Counted from the first letter of the stretch, positions 26,317-36,374 are shown. The stretch: DNA of 64,000 bases from Parachryseolinea silvisoli (GCF_021190955.1 NZ_JAIOAO010000002.1:1674001-1738000); one strand, 5' to 3'. Notes: generated from the sequence alone by a model not told the origin. Program-made: numbers and translations.

Positions 26317-28290
26317 ATGATGAAGAAGTATACCTGTGCACTTCTGTTCTTACTTTCCGCCTGTTGGGCCGGTGCCCAGGACCTGGACTCCCTCCTGAAT
26401 CTCAATGCCTTCACCGAAGAGAGCGACCTGCAAAAGATTCTCAACAAAAACGTAGCGGTGTCGGTGCAAAAGCTTTCCGCCCGCGAGACCCCGGGTATCA
26501 TCAGCCTGGTCACGGCCGAAGAGATTCAGAACAGCGGCGCCCGCGACCTCACGGATGTGCTGCGCATGATACCCGGCTTTGATGTACTACAGGATTTGCA
26601 GTTTGTCATGGGGATAGGCCTGCGCGGGAGCTGGGCCAACGAAGGCAAAGTATTGGTCATGGTCGATGGACAACCCTTCAATGATCTGTTGTATCAGGGC
26701 GTGGCTTTAGGCAATCGCTTTCCGGTAGATGCCATCGAGCGTATTGAAATCATCCGCGGCCCGGGCTCTGCCATCTATGGTGGTTCTGCAGAATATGGTG
26801 TGATAAACATTCTCACAAAAGCGGCGAACAGCCTCGACGGCGTAGCGGTATATGGCACGGGTGGCTTTCATGCCGACGCCGTGGGACGTACCAACGGTGG
26901 CGTTATGGCCGCCAGCAAAAGCGAGAACTTTGCATGGGACCTGTCAGCCTTCGCAGGCCAGGGCATCGTCAGCGACGCCACACAATACGCCGACGCCATC
27001 CAACAATACGAGGCGTCGGATCTGGCCAGCTCCACCAAAGCCGATCCACTCAACCTGAACCTGGGCCTACGCTATAAGAAGCTCGCCTTCCGTACGATGT
27101 ACGATCAGTTCGAAACATCCGACCCGATGGTAGACGTGTCGTTCAAAAACTTCTTTGCCGACCTGCGTTACGAGTGGGCGCTTACGAATAAATTGACGCT
27201 CACCCCCCAGGTAAAATACTACAACCAGGTGCCGTGGACATATGGCTCAAAAGGAGAGGCCCCGGACTTTGAAGCCCGCGCCACGCGCCTGCTCACGGAG
27301 GTCGACGCCGCCTATGAGCTCTCGCGCAAAGCCAGTGTAAATTTTGGTGCTCTATACTTTCACGACAACGGCGACTATAAAGCCATACTCAATGGCTTCA
27401 CCGGCTCTCGTGACCTAAGCCTCGACAATGTCGCGTTCTACGCGCAGGGACTTTTCAAACACCGTCTCGCCAATGCTACTGTAGGCTTCCGCTACGAAAA
27501 GAATAATCGCTACGGCGCCGCCTTTGTGCCGCGTCTGGCGCTGACGAAGAAGATCGAGAACCTGCACTTCAAAGTATTATATAGCCAGGCCTTCCGCGCG
27601 CCATCGCTGCAGAATATAAACATTGCCAGGACCGGCAAGATCAAGCCCGAGAAATCAGATGTATTTGAATTGGAATTAGGCTATCAATTCACGCCGGAGA
27701 TGTTGCTGGCACTGAATGCCTTTAGCATTACCACCCGCCGTGTCATGATCTACGGCTCCGAAGGTGCAGACGATACGTTCCAGGAGTGGTATGAGAATGC
27801 CACCAAGAGTGGCAGCCAGGGATTGGAGTTGGTCTATAGCATTCGCCGCAAGATGTGGTATGCCAGTCTGACTTACTCCTACAGCCAGGCCATCAGCGGT
27901 AACACCGTAGACGTATACGAAGTGCCGCAGACCGACAAACAGTATGCCGGCTTCCCGGCACACAAAGTAACGTTGAGCACCAACATCAGCGTCACATCCC
28001 ACGTCACCATCAATCCCACGTTCATCTATGCGGGCAGGCGGTATGCCTACACCACGTTGGATGAAGACGAAAACCCCGCCAGCACCGAGCTCGATCCCTA
28101 CCTGCTTGCCAACGTCTTCTTAAACTATCGCGACTTGCTGCCGGGCCTCACGGCCGGCATCGGTGCATACGATGTGTTCAACGAGCGCCCGGCCATTGCG
28201 CAAGCCTACAACGGCGGGTATGCGCCTATCCCCGGTCGTAGCCGGGAATATATTGTCAAGCTTGCCTACCAGATCAACTTTAAGAAGTAA
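26317..28290 (+). CDS. TonB-dependent outer membrane receptor
   Basis: 657 aa from the ATG at 26317 (ATG ATG AAG AAG; a TTG at 26305 is also open). Signal peptide ending WAGAQ. Plug domain at about residues 45-170: ETPGIISLVTAEEIQNSGA, DLTDVLRMIPGFDVLQDL, IERIEIIRGPGSAIYGG. The rest is a 22-strand barrel with the LYSQAFRAPSLQNIN region. No N-terminal carboxypeptidase-like domain, unlike the other receptors in the window. Likely imports a siderophore, vitamin or similar compound. 5 bp before the YfiR-family gene, so cotranscribed. Confidence 0.92.
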   Translation: MMKKYTCALLFLLSACWAGAQDLDSLLNLNAFTEESDLQKILNKNVAVSVQKLSARETPGIISLVTAEEIQNSGARDLTDVLRMIPGFDVLQDLQFVMGIGLRGSWANEGKVLVMVDGQPFNDLLYQGVALGNRFPVDAIERIEIIRGPGSAIYGGSAEYGVINILTKAANSLDGVAVYGTGGFHADAVGRTNGGVMAASKSENFAWDLSAFAGQGIVSDATQYADAIQQYEASDLASSTKADPLNLNLGLRYKKLAFRTMYDQFETSDPMVDVSFKNFFADLRYEWALTNKLTLTPQVKYYNQVPWTYGSKGEAPDFEARATRLLTEVDAAYELSRKASVNFGALYFHDNGDYKAILNGFTGSRDLSLDNVAFYAQGLFKHRLANATVGFRYEKNNRYGAAFVPRLALTKKIENLHFKVLYSQAFRAPSLQNINIARTGKIKPEKSDVFELELGYQFTPEMLLALNAFSITTRRVMIYGSEGADDTFQEWYENATKSGSQGLELVYSIRRKMWYASLTYSYSQAISGNTVDVYEVPQTDKQYAGFPAHKVTLSTNISVTSHVTINPTFIYAGRRYAYTTLDEDENPASTELDPYLLANVFLNYRDLLPGLTAGIGAYDVFNERPAIAQAYNGGYAPIPGRSREYIVKLAYQINFKK

Positions 28291-28295
28291 GACCC

Positions 28296-28805
28296 ATGCG
28301 GACCCTCAAACTATATATTGTATTGGCCCTTAGCCTGGCCGCCGTATCGGCCAGGGCCCAGACTACCAACTACCAGGTATACGCACTTTTTGTTATGAAC
28401 ATCGCCAAATACTCGTCGTGGCCCAGCCCCGACGGCGAGCTACGCATTACGGTATTTGGTAAGTCAAAAGCGTATGACGAGCTGCTCAAACAAAATGGGA
28501 AGAACGCCAATGGCCACCTGGTAAAAGTTACGCAAGTAGAGAACGTAGCCGACATCGGCCAGCCGCACGTGCTATACCTGGCCGACGGCAAAAGCAGCAG
28601 TCTGGATGAGATCATCAAAGCCACGCAAGGCAAACCGATTATGATCATTGCGGAGCGTGAAGGATTGTATAAAAAAGGCGCCGGCTTTAGTTTTGTCGTT
28701 ATGGACAACAGCACGCTGCGCTTCGATGTCAATAACACCGACTTAGAGAAGCGATCCATCAAAGTGTCCAAGAGCCTTTCGGGCCTGGCCAACACGATGA
28801 TCTAA
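28296..28805 (+). CDS. YfiR-family periplasmic protein
   Basis: 169 aa. Signal peptide MRTLKLYIVLALSLAAVSARA-Q. The start of the mature part, YQVYALFVMNIAKYSSWPS, and LRITVFGKSKAYDELL match the YfiR family (DUF4154), as does VLYLADGKSS. In Pseudomonas, YfiR is a periplasmic repressor of the diguanylate cyclase YfiN. No YfiN-like gene is present here; the close link is with the TonB receptor gene 5 bp upstream, so it may act in sensing or in receptor function. Confidence 0.75.
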   Translation: MRTLKLYIVLALSLAAVSARAQTTNYQVYALFVMNIAKYSSWPSPDGELRITVFGKSKAYDELLKQNGKNANGHLVKVTQVENVADIGQPHVLYLADGKSSSLDEIIKATQGKPIMIIAEREGLYKKGAGFSFVVMDNSTLRFDVNNTDLEKRSIKVSKSLSGLANTMI

Positions 28806-28831
28806 TATAAAAAAGGAGAGACGCTGCCTGC

Positions 28832-29626
28832 TTATTGCAGGCGAATGAGATAGCTCTTCGGCCAAAGCTTGCCTGTAATGAGCAGCGCCCTGGACCTTGC
28901 GTCGTAGGCAATGCCGTTCAGTACATTGGCTTCCGGGTACATCACACGAATCTGCTCGCCGATGGCTGACAGATCGATGCGCCCTACCACTTTACCCGTA
29001 GCCGGGTCGATCTTCAAGATCCAGTTGGTGTTCCATACGTTGGCGAAGACATAGCCATCGATGTACTCCAATTCATTGAGGTCCTTTACGCGGCTGCCAC
29101 CGTCCATGACGGTAACGGAGCGTACAATCTTCAGTGTCGCAGTATCCAGGAAGTGCAGTTTATAGCCGCTGCCATCGCTCATGATAAGGTTCTTGCCATC
29201 GTGGGTAAGTCCCCAACCTTGTATGTCATACGAAAATTCCCGGAGCTTCTTGTATGTGCGCGCGTCGTAGACAAAGCCTGTCTTTTCTTCCCAGGTAAGC
29301 TGGTAAATCTTGTTGTTCAACACCGTAATACCCTCACCAAAATACTGACCGGGCAGCGTTACTTTTTTGTCGTGCTCACCCGAGCTGGCGTTCACTTCGG
29401 CAATCCACGAGCGGTTGGGCTGACCGGTGCTTTCCAGAATCTTATTCTGGTAGATCACCAGGCCTTGCGTCCAGGCCTCGGTATTGTGCGGAAGTGTATT
29501 GATGAGCGTGTAATGAATGTCCATGGGATTGGACGAAGTTTCCTCTTCCGAAGTTTGTTTCTTGGTACACGACAAAAGGACCAGGGGGAGTAGAACCGGG
29601 AGTATGAAAGGAAAGCGCTTGCTCAT
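28832..29626 (-). CDS. Glutaminyl-peptide cyclotransferase, lipoprotein
   Basis: 264 aa. Signal peptide with lipobox LLSC (Cys20) followed by TKKQ. Plant/bacterial type glutamine cyclotransferase (five-bladed propeller): NTLPHNTEAWTQGLVIYQNK, ESTGQPNRSW, YFGEGITVLNNKIYQLTWEE, LIMSDGSGYKLHFLD, LNELEYIDGYVFANVW, ending LNGIAYDARSRALLITGKLW. Converts N-terminal glutamine of exported proteins to pyroglutamate, which protects them from aminopeptidases. Convergent with the YfiR-family gene. Confidence 0.92.
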   Translation of the reverse strand: MSKRFPFILPVLLPLVLLSCTKKQTSEEETSSNPMDIHYTLINTLPHNTEAWTQGLVIYQNKILESTGQPNRSWIAEVNASSGEHDKKVTLPGQYFGEGITVLNNKIYQLTWEEKTGFVYDARTYKKLREFSYDIQGWGLTHDGKNLIMSDGSGYKLHFLDTATLKIVRSVTVMDGGSRVKDLNELEYIDGYVFANVWNTNWILKIDPATGKVVGRIDLSAIGEQIRVMYPEANVLNGIAYDARSRALLITGKLWPKSYLIRLQ

Positions 29627-29728
29627 GGGGTGCCTGTAGGAGTTGTTGTTTGGTTCCGAAATGAAGTAAAATTATTACTAATCGGCAACTGGCAGATATG
29701 CCACCCGCGGTCGGTGACGCTTTATTGG

Positions 29729-31936
29729 TTACCCGCCGTTCGATTCGAGGATTTCGATCTCGGTACGGCGGTTGATGGCGCGTCCCTCTTCTTCGTCGTC
29801 GTTACTTACAATGGGCTTTTCAGCGCCAAAGCCTTTCGCCGATACACGTGTAGCAGCAATACCGTGCTGGACCAGGTAGTCTACCACCGACGTAGCTCGT
29901 TTCAGGGAAAGAACCTTGTTGTTGGCGGCGTTACCGGTGTTGTCGGTGTGACCGTTGATCTGTACTACCAGGTGTGGACTCGACGTCAGCAGCTCGCGGA
30001 TCTTCTCGACTTCGGTTACTGACTCGGTCCTCAGCTCTGACTTGCCCACGTCAAAGAACACGTTCTTCAGGACGGCAATAGAACCTACCTCAGCCTTCAC
30101 CATAATGATGTGCGTGTCGATCTCCTGGAATTCGGCAAACGCCGGCAGGTTAAAGTTGATGGAGTTAAAGAGATAGCCACTGCGTTCGGTCGATACACCG
30201 TAGTTACCACCGTGCGGAATGGTCAGCTCGAATTCACCCGTCTCGGCATTCGAATTGATCCGGGTTACAACTTTACCCGTTTCGTTGTTAACCAGGGAGA
30301 TCACCGCGCCCAGTGGCTTTGCTGTCGTCTCGTCAATGACCTTACCTTTCAGAATCGTTACAACCTTTGCTTCCTTGCTTTGCTGAATGCTGGGGTCAAT
30401 ATATTCTTCAACCTTCGGCGGCTCGGCGACTGCCACGACGGGGGCGGGCTCCACCGGCTTTGGTTCTTCTTTCTTAGGCTCTTCAACAACCACGGGCGGG
30501 GGAGGTGTTTCAACCTTCGGTGTTTCGACGACCACCGGGATCTCTACCGGCGGTGGTGTTACCAGGACGGGTTCTGTAACTTTAGGTTGTTCCACTACCG
30601 GTGCGACCACGGGCTCTGTGACCTTGGGTTGCTCCACTACCGGCTGTGCCACGGGTTGTACCTGCGGTTCGTTACTCGCCAGCAGAACAGGCTTCTCTTC
30701 CTTCGGCGGCAGGAACGTTACTTTATAAATGTCGGCACTGCCCAAACCATCAGCACGCAGGGTAGAGTAGTAGCCCGTCTTCTTATCGGCGGAAATGGAA
30801 AAGAACCCGTCGTACTCAATGGAGTTTACGGGATAGCCCAGGTTGATGGGACGTGTCCACTTGCCATTTTTTAATTCGGTCATGAAGATATCGTTGCTGC
30901 CCATGCTGGGGTGTCCGTCAGACGAGAAGTACAACGTCACGCCGTCGGGGTGAATGTAGGGGGAATCCTCGCTACCCGATGTATTAATGGTAGGCCCCAG
31001 GTTAACAGCTTTGCCCCATTGGCCCTTTGAGTCAAGCTCGCTCACCCAGATGTCAAGCTCGCCACGGCCACCGGGACGGTTGCTGGCAAAGAATAGCTTT
31101 TTACCATCGGCCGAGATGCAGGCCGATGTCTCCCAAAACATCGGCGTATTTATATTCTTGTTCAGCGGCGCGGGCTTCGACCAGTCACCATTCTCGCGCG
31201 TAGACATGAGAATGTCGCCTGCACCTTCTTCGTAATATAACAACAGCGTATTGCCGTCGGCTGACAGCGACGCTGCCGCGTCGTTAAACTTGATGTTGAT
31301 GTTGGGACTGATCTTTTTGGGTGGCCCCCAGTTCTCACCCACCTTTGGAGAGATATAAATATCTTCGAAGTTGGTACCGCTCTTGATCTTATAGTCGTCG
31401 TCCGAACGGTTGGACGTAAAGATCATGGTGTTACCATCGCCCGTCACCAGCGGAGAGTATTCGTGGAAGGCAGAGTTTACTTCACCGCCCGCGTTTTCGA
31501 TCAGCGCGTTTATAGGTTTGCGCGTGAGCGAGTCACCAATCTCACATTCAAAGATCTTTTCCGTCGTGAGCTCCGCCAGTTTCTTATTCTTGCGGCGAAA
31601 CTCCTCATAGTGCTCGCGCGCCTTGGCGTATTTGTGGTCGTTTTGATACGCCATACCCAGGTAATAGTCTATGTCAGGGTCGACTGTGGGCTTAGCCTGG
31701 TAGGCCTTTTCCAGGTATGCTGCGGCGCGAGATTTCTTCTCAGTAAAGAGGTAGCTATATCCGATCTTGTAGTTCAGGTCAGGGTCGTCGGTGTTGCCCA
31801 GGGAGAGATAGGCGTCCAGGGCATTGACATAGTCCTTTTTATTAAAATAACGATCACCCTTTTCCATAGCGGACTGGCACATGCCGGACACGGTCAGGCA
31901 GCACAGAAGGGTTAGCGTTATGAGTAGCTTATCCAT
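29729..31936 (-). CDS. OmpA-family protein with TPR and PD40 (TolB-like) repeats
   Basis: 735 aa from the ATG at 31936, which opens a good signal peptide (MDKLLITLTLLCCLTVSGMC); the frame extends 40 codons upstream without features. Order: TPR-like part (GDRYFNKKDYVNALDAYLSL, YLGMAYQNDHKYAKAREHYE), a propeller of WD40-like PD40 repeats (DGNTMIFTSNRSDDD, DGKKLFFASNRPGGRGELDI, DGVTLYFSSDGHPSMGSNDI), a Pro/Val-rich linker with two copies of VVEQPKVTEPV at about 425-510, a carboxypeptidase-like domain (KGKVIDETTAKPLGAVISLV) and a C-terminal OmpA domain that binds peptidoglycan (FFDVGKSELR, NGHTDNTG). A common envelope-anchoring protein in the phylum, like the PorE/SprE neighbourhood type. Confidence 0.9.
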   Translation of the reverse strand: MDKLLITLTLLCCLTVSGMCQSAMEKGDRYFNKKDYVNALDAYLSLGNTDDPDLNYKIGYSYLFTEKKSRAAAYLEKAYQAKPTVDPDIDYYLGMAYQNDHKYAKAREHYEEFRRKNKKLAELTTEKIFECEIGDSLTRKPINALIENAGGEVNSAFHEYSPLVTGDGNTMIFTSNRSDDDYKIKSGTNFEDIYISPKVGENWGPPKKISPNINIKFNDAAASLSADGNTLLLYYEEGAGDILMSTRENGDWSKPAPLNKNINTPMFWETSACISADGKKLFFASNRPGGRGELDIWVSELDSKGQWGKAVNLGPTINTSGSEDSPYIHPDGVTLYFSSDGHPSMGSNDIFMTELKNGKWTRPINLGYPVNSIEYDGFFSISADKKTGYYSTLRADGLGSADIYKVTFLPPKEEKPVLLASNEPQVQPVAQPVVEQPKVTEPVVAPVVEQPKVTEPVLVTPPPVEIPVVVETPKVETPPPPVVVEEPKKEEPKPVEPAPVVAVAEPPKVEEYIDPSIQQSKEAKVVTILKGKVIDETTAKPLGAVISLVNNETGKVVTRINSNAETGEFELTIPHGGNYGVSTERSGYLFNSINFNLPAFAEFQEIDTHIIMVKAEVGSIAVLKNVFFDVGKSELRTESVTEVEKIRELLTSSPHLVVQINGHTDNTGNAANNKVLSLKRATSVVDYLVQHGIAATRVSAKGFGAEKPIVSNDDEEEGRAINRRTEIEILESNGG

Positions 31937-32071
31937 GGTGATGGATAGTGTTTTAAAGGCGAAAAAATCTCGTAAATATACTGAGAAATAGGCGTTTAAT
32001 AGGTGTCGACTTTGGCGTCTGGCGACCGTTGGACCTATTTTACCGATCGATTTCATTACTCCAGTAAGAGA

Positions 32072-33721
32072 TCAGACCTTTTTCTTTTCTTTATATCCCG
32101 GGCCCCGCACTACACGCCCCGGTTTGGCGCCGGTATGCTCACCCTGGTTCAGAACCTGTACCCCGTTCACAAACACGTGCACCATGCCGGTGGCGTATTG
32201 CTTCGGTTTTTCAAACGTGGCGTGGTCCTGGATTTTCGCGGCGTCGAAGATCGCCAGGTCGGCAAAATAGCCAGGCTTCAACAGCCCGCGTTTTTTGATC
32301 TTCAGGTTGGTGGCCGGCAGGTAGGTCAGACGTCGTATGACGTCTTCCAGCGGCGCAAGCTTTTCGTCGCGCACATAACGTCCCAGCACACGTGCAAAAG
32401 TTCCGTACGTGCGCGGGTGCGTACCTTCTTCCAAATTCTGCGGACTGATGGCTTCCGAGCCCGCGTCGGAACCAAAGCTTACATAGGGTAACCGAATAAT
32501 GCGGCGAATGTTCTCTTCTGACTGCAAATAATAGATTGCCTCGATCCGCGATTTATCACGCACGATCAGGTCCACGACAGTCTCGTCGGCATTCTTGCCA
32601 TGCAGGCGAGCGACTTCGTTCAGGCGTTTGCCCTTATACAACCGGTTGAGCGAGTCCAGCCGAAAGCCCATCAGCACGACATTGGCCGGATCAGAGTTTT
32701 TATAGGGAATGCCCACCTCCATTTCATACAGCACCTTCTTGCGAATCTCTGGCTTGCGCAAGCGCGCGCGCATTTCTTTCGCGCCACCTTCCTGCACCCA
32801 GCTGGGCAGGCGCGAAGTAAGGCCTGTGCCACTCGCGTCATATGGATACATGTTGGCCGTAACCTTCAATCCTGCCTGACGCGCGCTGTCGATCTTGTTC
32901 AACAGCGTATCGATCTTATTCCAGTTACGCGCAATGTTGATCTTCATGTGATAAATTTCCGCATGTATAGCCGCCTCGCGTGCAATGCGCAGGGTCTCGT
33001 TCAGTGCATTCACAATGAAGTCGCCTTCGCTGCGCATGTGTGTTATATACATGCCCTTGTATCGACCGGCTACACTGGCCAGGGCAATCAATTCTTCGGT
33101 AGAAGCATACGTCGCCGGCGGATAAATGAGAGACGTGCCCAGGCCCATGGCGCCTTCTTCCATCGCTTGTTGGACCAATTGTTTCATCTCTTGCAGCTCA
33201 GCGTCTGTAGGCTTGCGGGCGGCGTAGCCCATGACATAATTGCGTACGGATGTCTGTCCGACAAACGAAGCGATGTTGGGTGTCACGCCTTTTTTCATCG
33301 CCCAATTGAAATATCCACCGAGTGTCGTCCACAAACTATCGGGCGGCGTTTTGCTTTTGCGTTTTATGGGACCTGGCGACCACCCTTCACCAAACACCTC
33401 GAGCGTAACACCCTGCTTGATGTCGCTCATCGAGCGGCCGTCTTTCAGCAGGCTTTGGTCGCCCCAGCTTAGCATATTGATAAAGCCCGGTGCAATGGCC
33501 AGGCCGGTAATGTTAATTTCCTTCTTGCCCGTGGCATCTTGCAAGTTGCCGACAGCAGCAACGGTGTCGCCTTGTATTGCTACATCGCCTATAAACGACG
33601 CGCCGCCGGTGCCATCGTAGATAGTGCCTTGCCGTAGAATGAGGTCGTACTGCTTCTTAGGTCGGGGTACACAGGCTAAAGCCACTAAAACGGCAGCTGT
33701 GACCCAAATAAAATAACGCAT
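32072..33721 (-). CDS. D-aminoacylase/amidohydrolase-like lipoprotein lacking the HxH motif
   Basis: 549 aa from the ATG at 33721. The frame is open much further upstream, but that part lies over the methyltransferase gene. Signal peptide with lipobox ALAC (Cys17). Amidohydrolase fold of the N-acyl-D-amino-acid deacylase family: YDLILRQGTIYDGTGG, IAPGFINML, GVTLEVFGEGWSPGP, GMYITHMRSEGDFIV, AEIYHMKIN, and near the end SFGSDAGSEA, YGTFARVLGRYVRDEKL, LKIKKRGLLKPGYFADLAIF. The metal-binding HxH that should follow PGF is replaced (Leu84, Trp86). It could be a variant subfamily with one metal. Confidence 0.85.
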   Translation of the reverse strand: MRYFIWVTAAVLVALACVPRPKKQYDLILRQGTIYDGTGGASFIGDVAIQGDTVAAVGNLQDATGKKEINITGLAIAPGFINMLSWGDQSLLKDGRSMSDIKQGVTLEVFGEGWSPGPIKRKSKTPPDSLWTTLGGYFNWAMKKGVTPNIASFVGQTSVRNYVMGYAARKPTDAELQEMKQLVQQAMEEGAMGLGTSLIYPPATYASTEELIALASVAGRYKGMYITHMRSEGDFIVNALNETLRIAREAAIHAEIYHMKINIARNWNKIDTLLNKIDSARQAGLKVTANMYPYDASGTGLTSRLPSWVQEGGAKEMRARLRKPEIRKKVLYEMEVGIPYKNSDPANVVLMGFRLDSLNRLYKGKRLNEVARLHGKNADETVVDLIVRDKSRIEAIYYLQSEENIRRIIRLPYVSFGSDAGSEAISPQNLEEGTHPRTYGTFARVLGRYVRDEKLAPLEDVIRRLTYLPATNLKIKKRGLLKPGYFADLAIFDAAKIQDHATFEKPKQYATGMVHVFVNGVQVLNQGEHTGAKPGRVVRGPGYKEKKKV

Positions 33722-33803
33722 GAGGGTAAATGTAAAAAGTGTACGATGATAGCAAGGATTGCCGAGAAAAGAAACGCGATGTAAGAAACACCTGTGATCT
33801 GCG

Positions 33804-34553
33804 TCAGCTGATCTCGCCCAGGCGTAAGAATATGGGAAAGCGTACCGTTTTGGTGTCATTTTCGGACCAATACGCGCGCAATCGTCCACACAACTCAGGC
33901 ACCGGGTTGATGCCCGTCGCCCGGGTGTATTTCTGCGTGGCGGACCAGCTTTCCAAATAGCCTGCCAGGTGGTCGAGCGTCCACACCACATCGATGTGGA
34001 ATCCAGGCGACGGTATTTCGGGGAAGGGGAATGGAATAGTGAGGTAGCGTTCTTCCACCAGCCTGCGCGCATCGTCCCAATATGGACCGACAATGCGGCT
34101 ATAAAAATCAGTGATGATTTCGTCAACGAAGGGTTCGATGCGTAGCGAGGCATATCCCCACACGGCCAGTAGCCCACCGGGTGCACCGGTGCGTCGTACC
34201 TCTTGATAAAACGCATGGGTATCAAACCAATGCAGGGCTTGCGCCACCGTAATGAGGTCAAACCGTCCATCGGCAAAGCCGCTCTTTTCCGCCGGCGCAA
34301 CGGAGTAGGTAATGTTGTCGGCGCGGTAGGCGTTGTCGAGTTGTTGCTGACTGATGTCGGTGGCGTCTACGTGCTGAAAGTGTTGGGCCAGGTGTCGTGC
34401 AACCTGTCCGTTGCCCGTGGCACAGTCCCATGCGCGACGGCGCTGGGGCAGGTGGCGGAAAATAAAATCATACAGGGCGACCGGGTACGCCGGTCGGAAG
34501 GCCGCATATACTTTGGCGTGTCCTGAGAAGTAGTCTTTGTGTTCCATCGCCAT
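33804..34553 (-). CDS. Class I SAM-dependent methyltransferase
   Basis: 249 aa. Methyltransferase of the Methyltransf_11/UbiE-like type: DYFSGHAKVYAAFRPAYP, motif I AWDCATGNGQVARHLAQHF, motif II region VDATDISQQQLDNA, FDLITVAQALHWFD, then a C-terminal part with ITDFYSRIVGPYWDDARRLV. Many relatives are annotated as trans-aconitate-like methyltransferases, but the substrate is unknown. Alternative starts: ATG at 34553 or the second ATG two codons later. A 15-bp-stem hairpin lies directly upstream. Confidence 0.88.
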   Translation of the reverse strand: MAMEHKDYFSGHAKVYAAFRPAYPVALYDFIFRHLPQRRRAWDCATGNGQVARHLAQHFQHVDATDISQQQLDNAYRADNITYSVAPAEKSGFADGRFDLITVAQALHWFDTHAFYQEVRRTGAPGGLLAVWGYASLRIEPFVDEIITDFYSRIVGPYWDDARRLVEERYLTIPFPFPEIPSPGFHIDVVWTLDHLAGYLESWSATQKYTRATGINPVPELCGRLRAYWSENDTKTVRFPIFLRLGEIS

Positions 34554-34557
34554 ACGT

Positions 34558-34612
34558 GTTATCCGTTACAAATGCCCCCCACAAAACAGGATGGGCCTTT
34601 GTAGCGGATAAC
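34558..34612. repeat. Long hairpin between aspS and the methyltransferase gene
   Basis: GTTATCCGTTACAAA (34558-34572) and TTTGTAGCGGATAAC (34598-34612) form a 15-bp inverted repeat with a single T/G wobble. An inner stem GCCC/GGGC (34574-34577 and 34593-34596) extends it. It ends 4 bp before the methyltransferase ATG and lies 13 bp after the aspS stop on the minus strand. No T-run. Confidence 0.75.
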
Positions 34613-34625
34613 GGCGAAGTATGGT

Positions 34626-36374
34626 CTAAAGTTTAACGCTAAGCGACAACTCGTTCAATTGTTCCTGTGAAATGGTGGAGGGGGAGTCGATCATCACATC
34701 CTTGCCAGCGTTGTTTTTTGGGAACGCAATAAAGTCGCGGATCGAATCGGCACCGCCGAAGATCGAGCACAAGCGGTCGAAACCAAAGGCAATACCGCCG
34801 TGTGGCGGCGCACCGTACTCAAAAGCCTCCATCAGGAAGCCGAATTGCTTACGCGCTTCTTCTTCGCTAAAGCCCAGGTGGCTGAACATCAGTTTTTGTG
34901 TGGCCGCATCGTGTATACGGATCGAGCCACCGCCCACTTCCGTACCGTTGATCACCATGTCGTACGCATTCGCACGTACTTTGCCGGGATTGGTATCCAG
35001 TAACGCCATGTCTTCTGGTTTCGGCGACGTGAACGGGTGGTGCATGGCGTGGTAACGTTTGGCCTCGTCGTTCCACTCCAGCAGCGGGAAATCAATTACC
35101 CACAGTGCCGAGAACTTATTCTTGTCGCGCAGGCCCAGGCGCTCGCCTATCAGCAGGCGGAGCTCGTTCAGCTGCTTGCGCGTAACGTCGGTTTCGCCGG
35201 CCATGAGCAGGATCAGGTCCCCTGGTTGTGCGCCAACTTTATCTGCCCACACCTTCAGGTCGTCTGCGCTGTAGAATTTATCCACAGAAGACTTCAGGCT
35301 GCCATCGCTTTTGTATTGTACATATACCAGGCCTTTCGCTCCGATCTGTGGGCGTTTTACATATTCGGTAAGCTCGTCGATTTGTTTGCGGGTATACTCC
35401 GCGCAGCCTTTCGCGCAGATCCCGACAACCAACTCGGCGCTTTCAAAGACTGGGAAGCTTTTGCCTTTCGTCAGCTCGGTGATCTCTACAAACTTCATGT
35501 CGAAGCGTGTATCGGGCTTGTCAGAACCATAGAGCTTCATGGCGTCGTCATAAAACATGCGCGGCACCGACGGCAGGTCAATGCCCTTCACGTTCTTGAA
35601 CAAGTGACGCACCAGGCCTTCGAATGTATTGAGAATATCTTCTTGCGTGATGAACGACATCTCGCAGTCGATCTGGGTAAACTCCGGTTGACGGTCTGCG
35701 CGCAAGTCTTCATCGCGGAAGCACTTAACAATTTGATAATACCGATCAAAGCCTGATACCATCAGCAACTGCTTAAACGTCTGCGGTGACTGCGGCAGTG
35801 CATAGAACTCGCCGCCGTGTACACGCGAAGGCACAACAAAGTCGCGCGCACCTTCGGGAGTAGATTTGATCAGCACCGGCGTTTCCACTTCGATGAAGTT
35901 CTGGGCGTCGAGGTAGGTGCGGGTCTGCTGGGCCATCTTGTGACGCAGTTGCAGCTTCTCGCGAACGATGTTCCTGCGCAGGTCCAGGTAACGGTACTTC
36001 ATGCGCAGCTCGTCGCCGCCATCGGTTTCATCTTCGATGGTGAAAGGCGGCAGTTTGGCTGCGTTCAGCACGGTAATTTTGCTTGCCTTTATCTCAATAT
36101 CACCTGTAGGAATTTTGTCGTTTTTGGCAGGACGCTCCACGACAGTGCCTTCTACCAGTATTACATATTCACGGCCCAGGTTACGGCTGCTGGTCAACAG
36201 GGCAGGGTCTGTCTTGCCCTCTTCAAAAATCAGCTGTGTAATGCCATAACGGTCGCGTAGATCGATCCAAAGCACACTGCCTTTGTCGCGCAGGCGCTGT
36301 ACCCAGCCTGTCAGGGTTACTTGCTTATTGACGTCAGTAATTCTCAATTCGCCGCAAGTGTGGGTTCGTAACAT
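34626..36374 (-). CDS. aspS: Aspartyl-tRNA synthetase
   Basis: 582 aa, class II synthetase, usual bacterial length. N-terminal anticodon OB fold ([20 protein letters not shown]), then class II motifs: [16 protein letters not shown], motif 2 [18 protein letters not shown], the bacterial GAD insertion ([14 protein letters not shown] region) and motif 3 [16 protein letters not shown]. Charges tRNA-Asp (or also tRNA-Asn in non-discriminating forms). Divergent from the gene at 36431, sharing a 56-bp gap. Confidence 0.97.
   Translation of the reverse strand: MLRTHTCGELRITDVNKQVTLTGWVQRLRDKGSVLWIDLRDRYGITQLIFEEGKTDPALLTSSRNLGREYVILVEGTVVERPAKNDKIPTGDIEIKASKITVLNAAKLPPFTIEDETDGGDELRMKYRYLDLRRNIVREKLQLRHKMAQQTRTYLDAQNFIEVETPVLIKSTPEGARDFVVPSRVHGGEFYALPQSPQTFKQLLMVSGFDRYYQIVKCFRDEDLRADRQPEFTQIDCEMSFITQEDILNTFEGLVRHLFKNVKGIDLPSVPRMFYDDAMKLYGSDKPDTRFDMKFVEITELTKGKSFPVFESAELVVGICAKGCAEYTRKQIDELTEYVKRPQIGAKGLVYVQYKSDGSLKSSVDKFYSADDLKVWADKVGAQPGDLILLMAGETDVTRKQLNELRLLIGERLGLRDKNKFSALWVIDFPLLEWNDEAKRYHAMHHPFTSPKPEDMALLDTNPGKVRANAYDMVINGTEVGGGSIRIHDAATQKLMFSHLGFSEEEARKQFGFLMEAFEYGAPPHGGIAFGFDRLCSIFGGADSIRDFIAFPKNNAGKDVMIDSPSTISQEQLNELSLSVKL

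Noticed and set aside
28826-28842. GCCTGC-TTATT-GCAGGC hairpin at the end of the glutaminyl cyclase gene
   Set aside because: The stop codon is in the loop and the T-run on the minus strand comes too far after the stem to call an intrinsic terminator.
33722-34300. N-terminal extension of the D-aminoacylase frame
   Set aside because: It overlaps the methyltransferase gene on the same strand; the ATG at 33721 opens a proper lipoprotein signal peptide.
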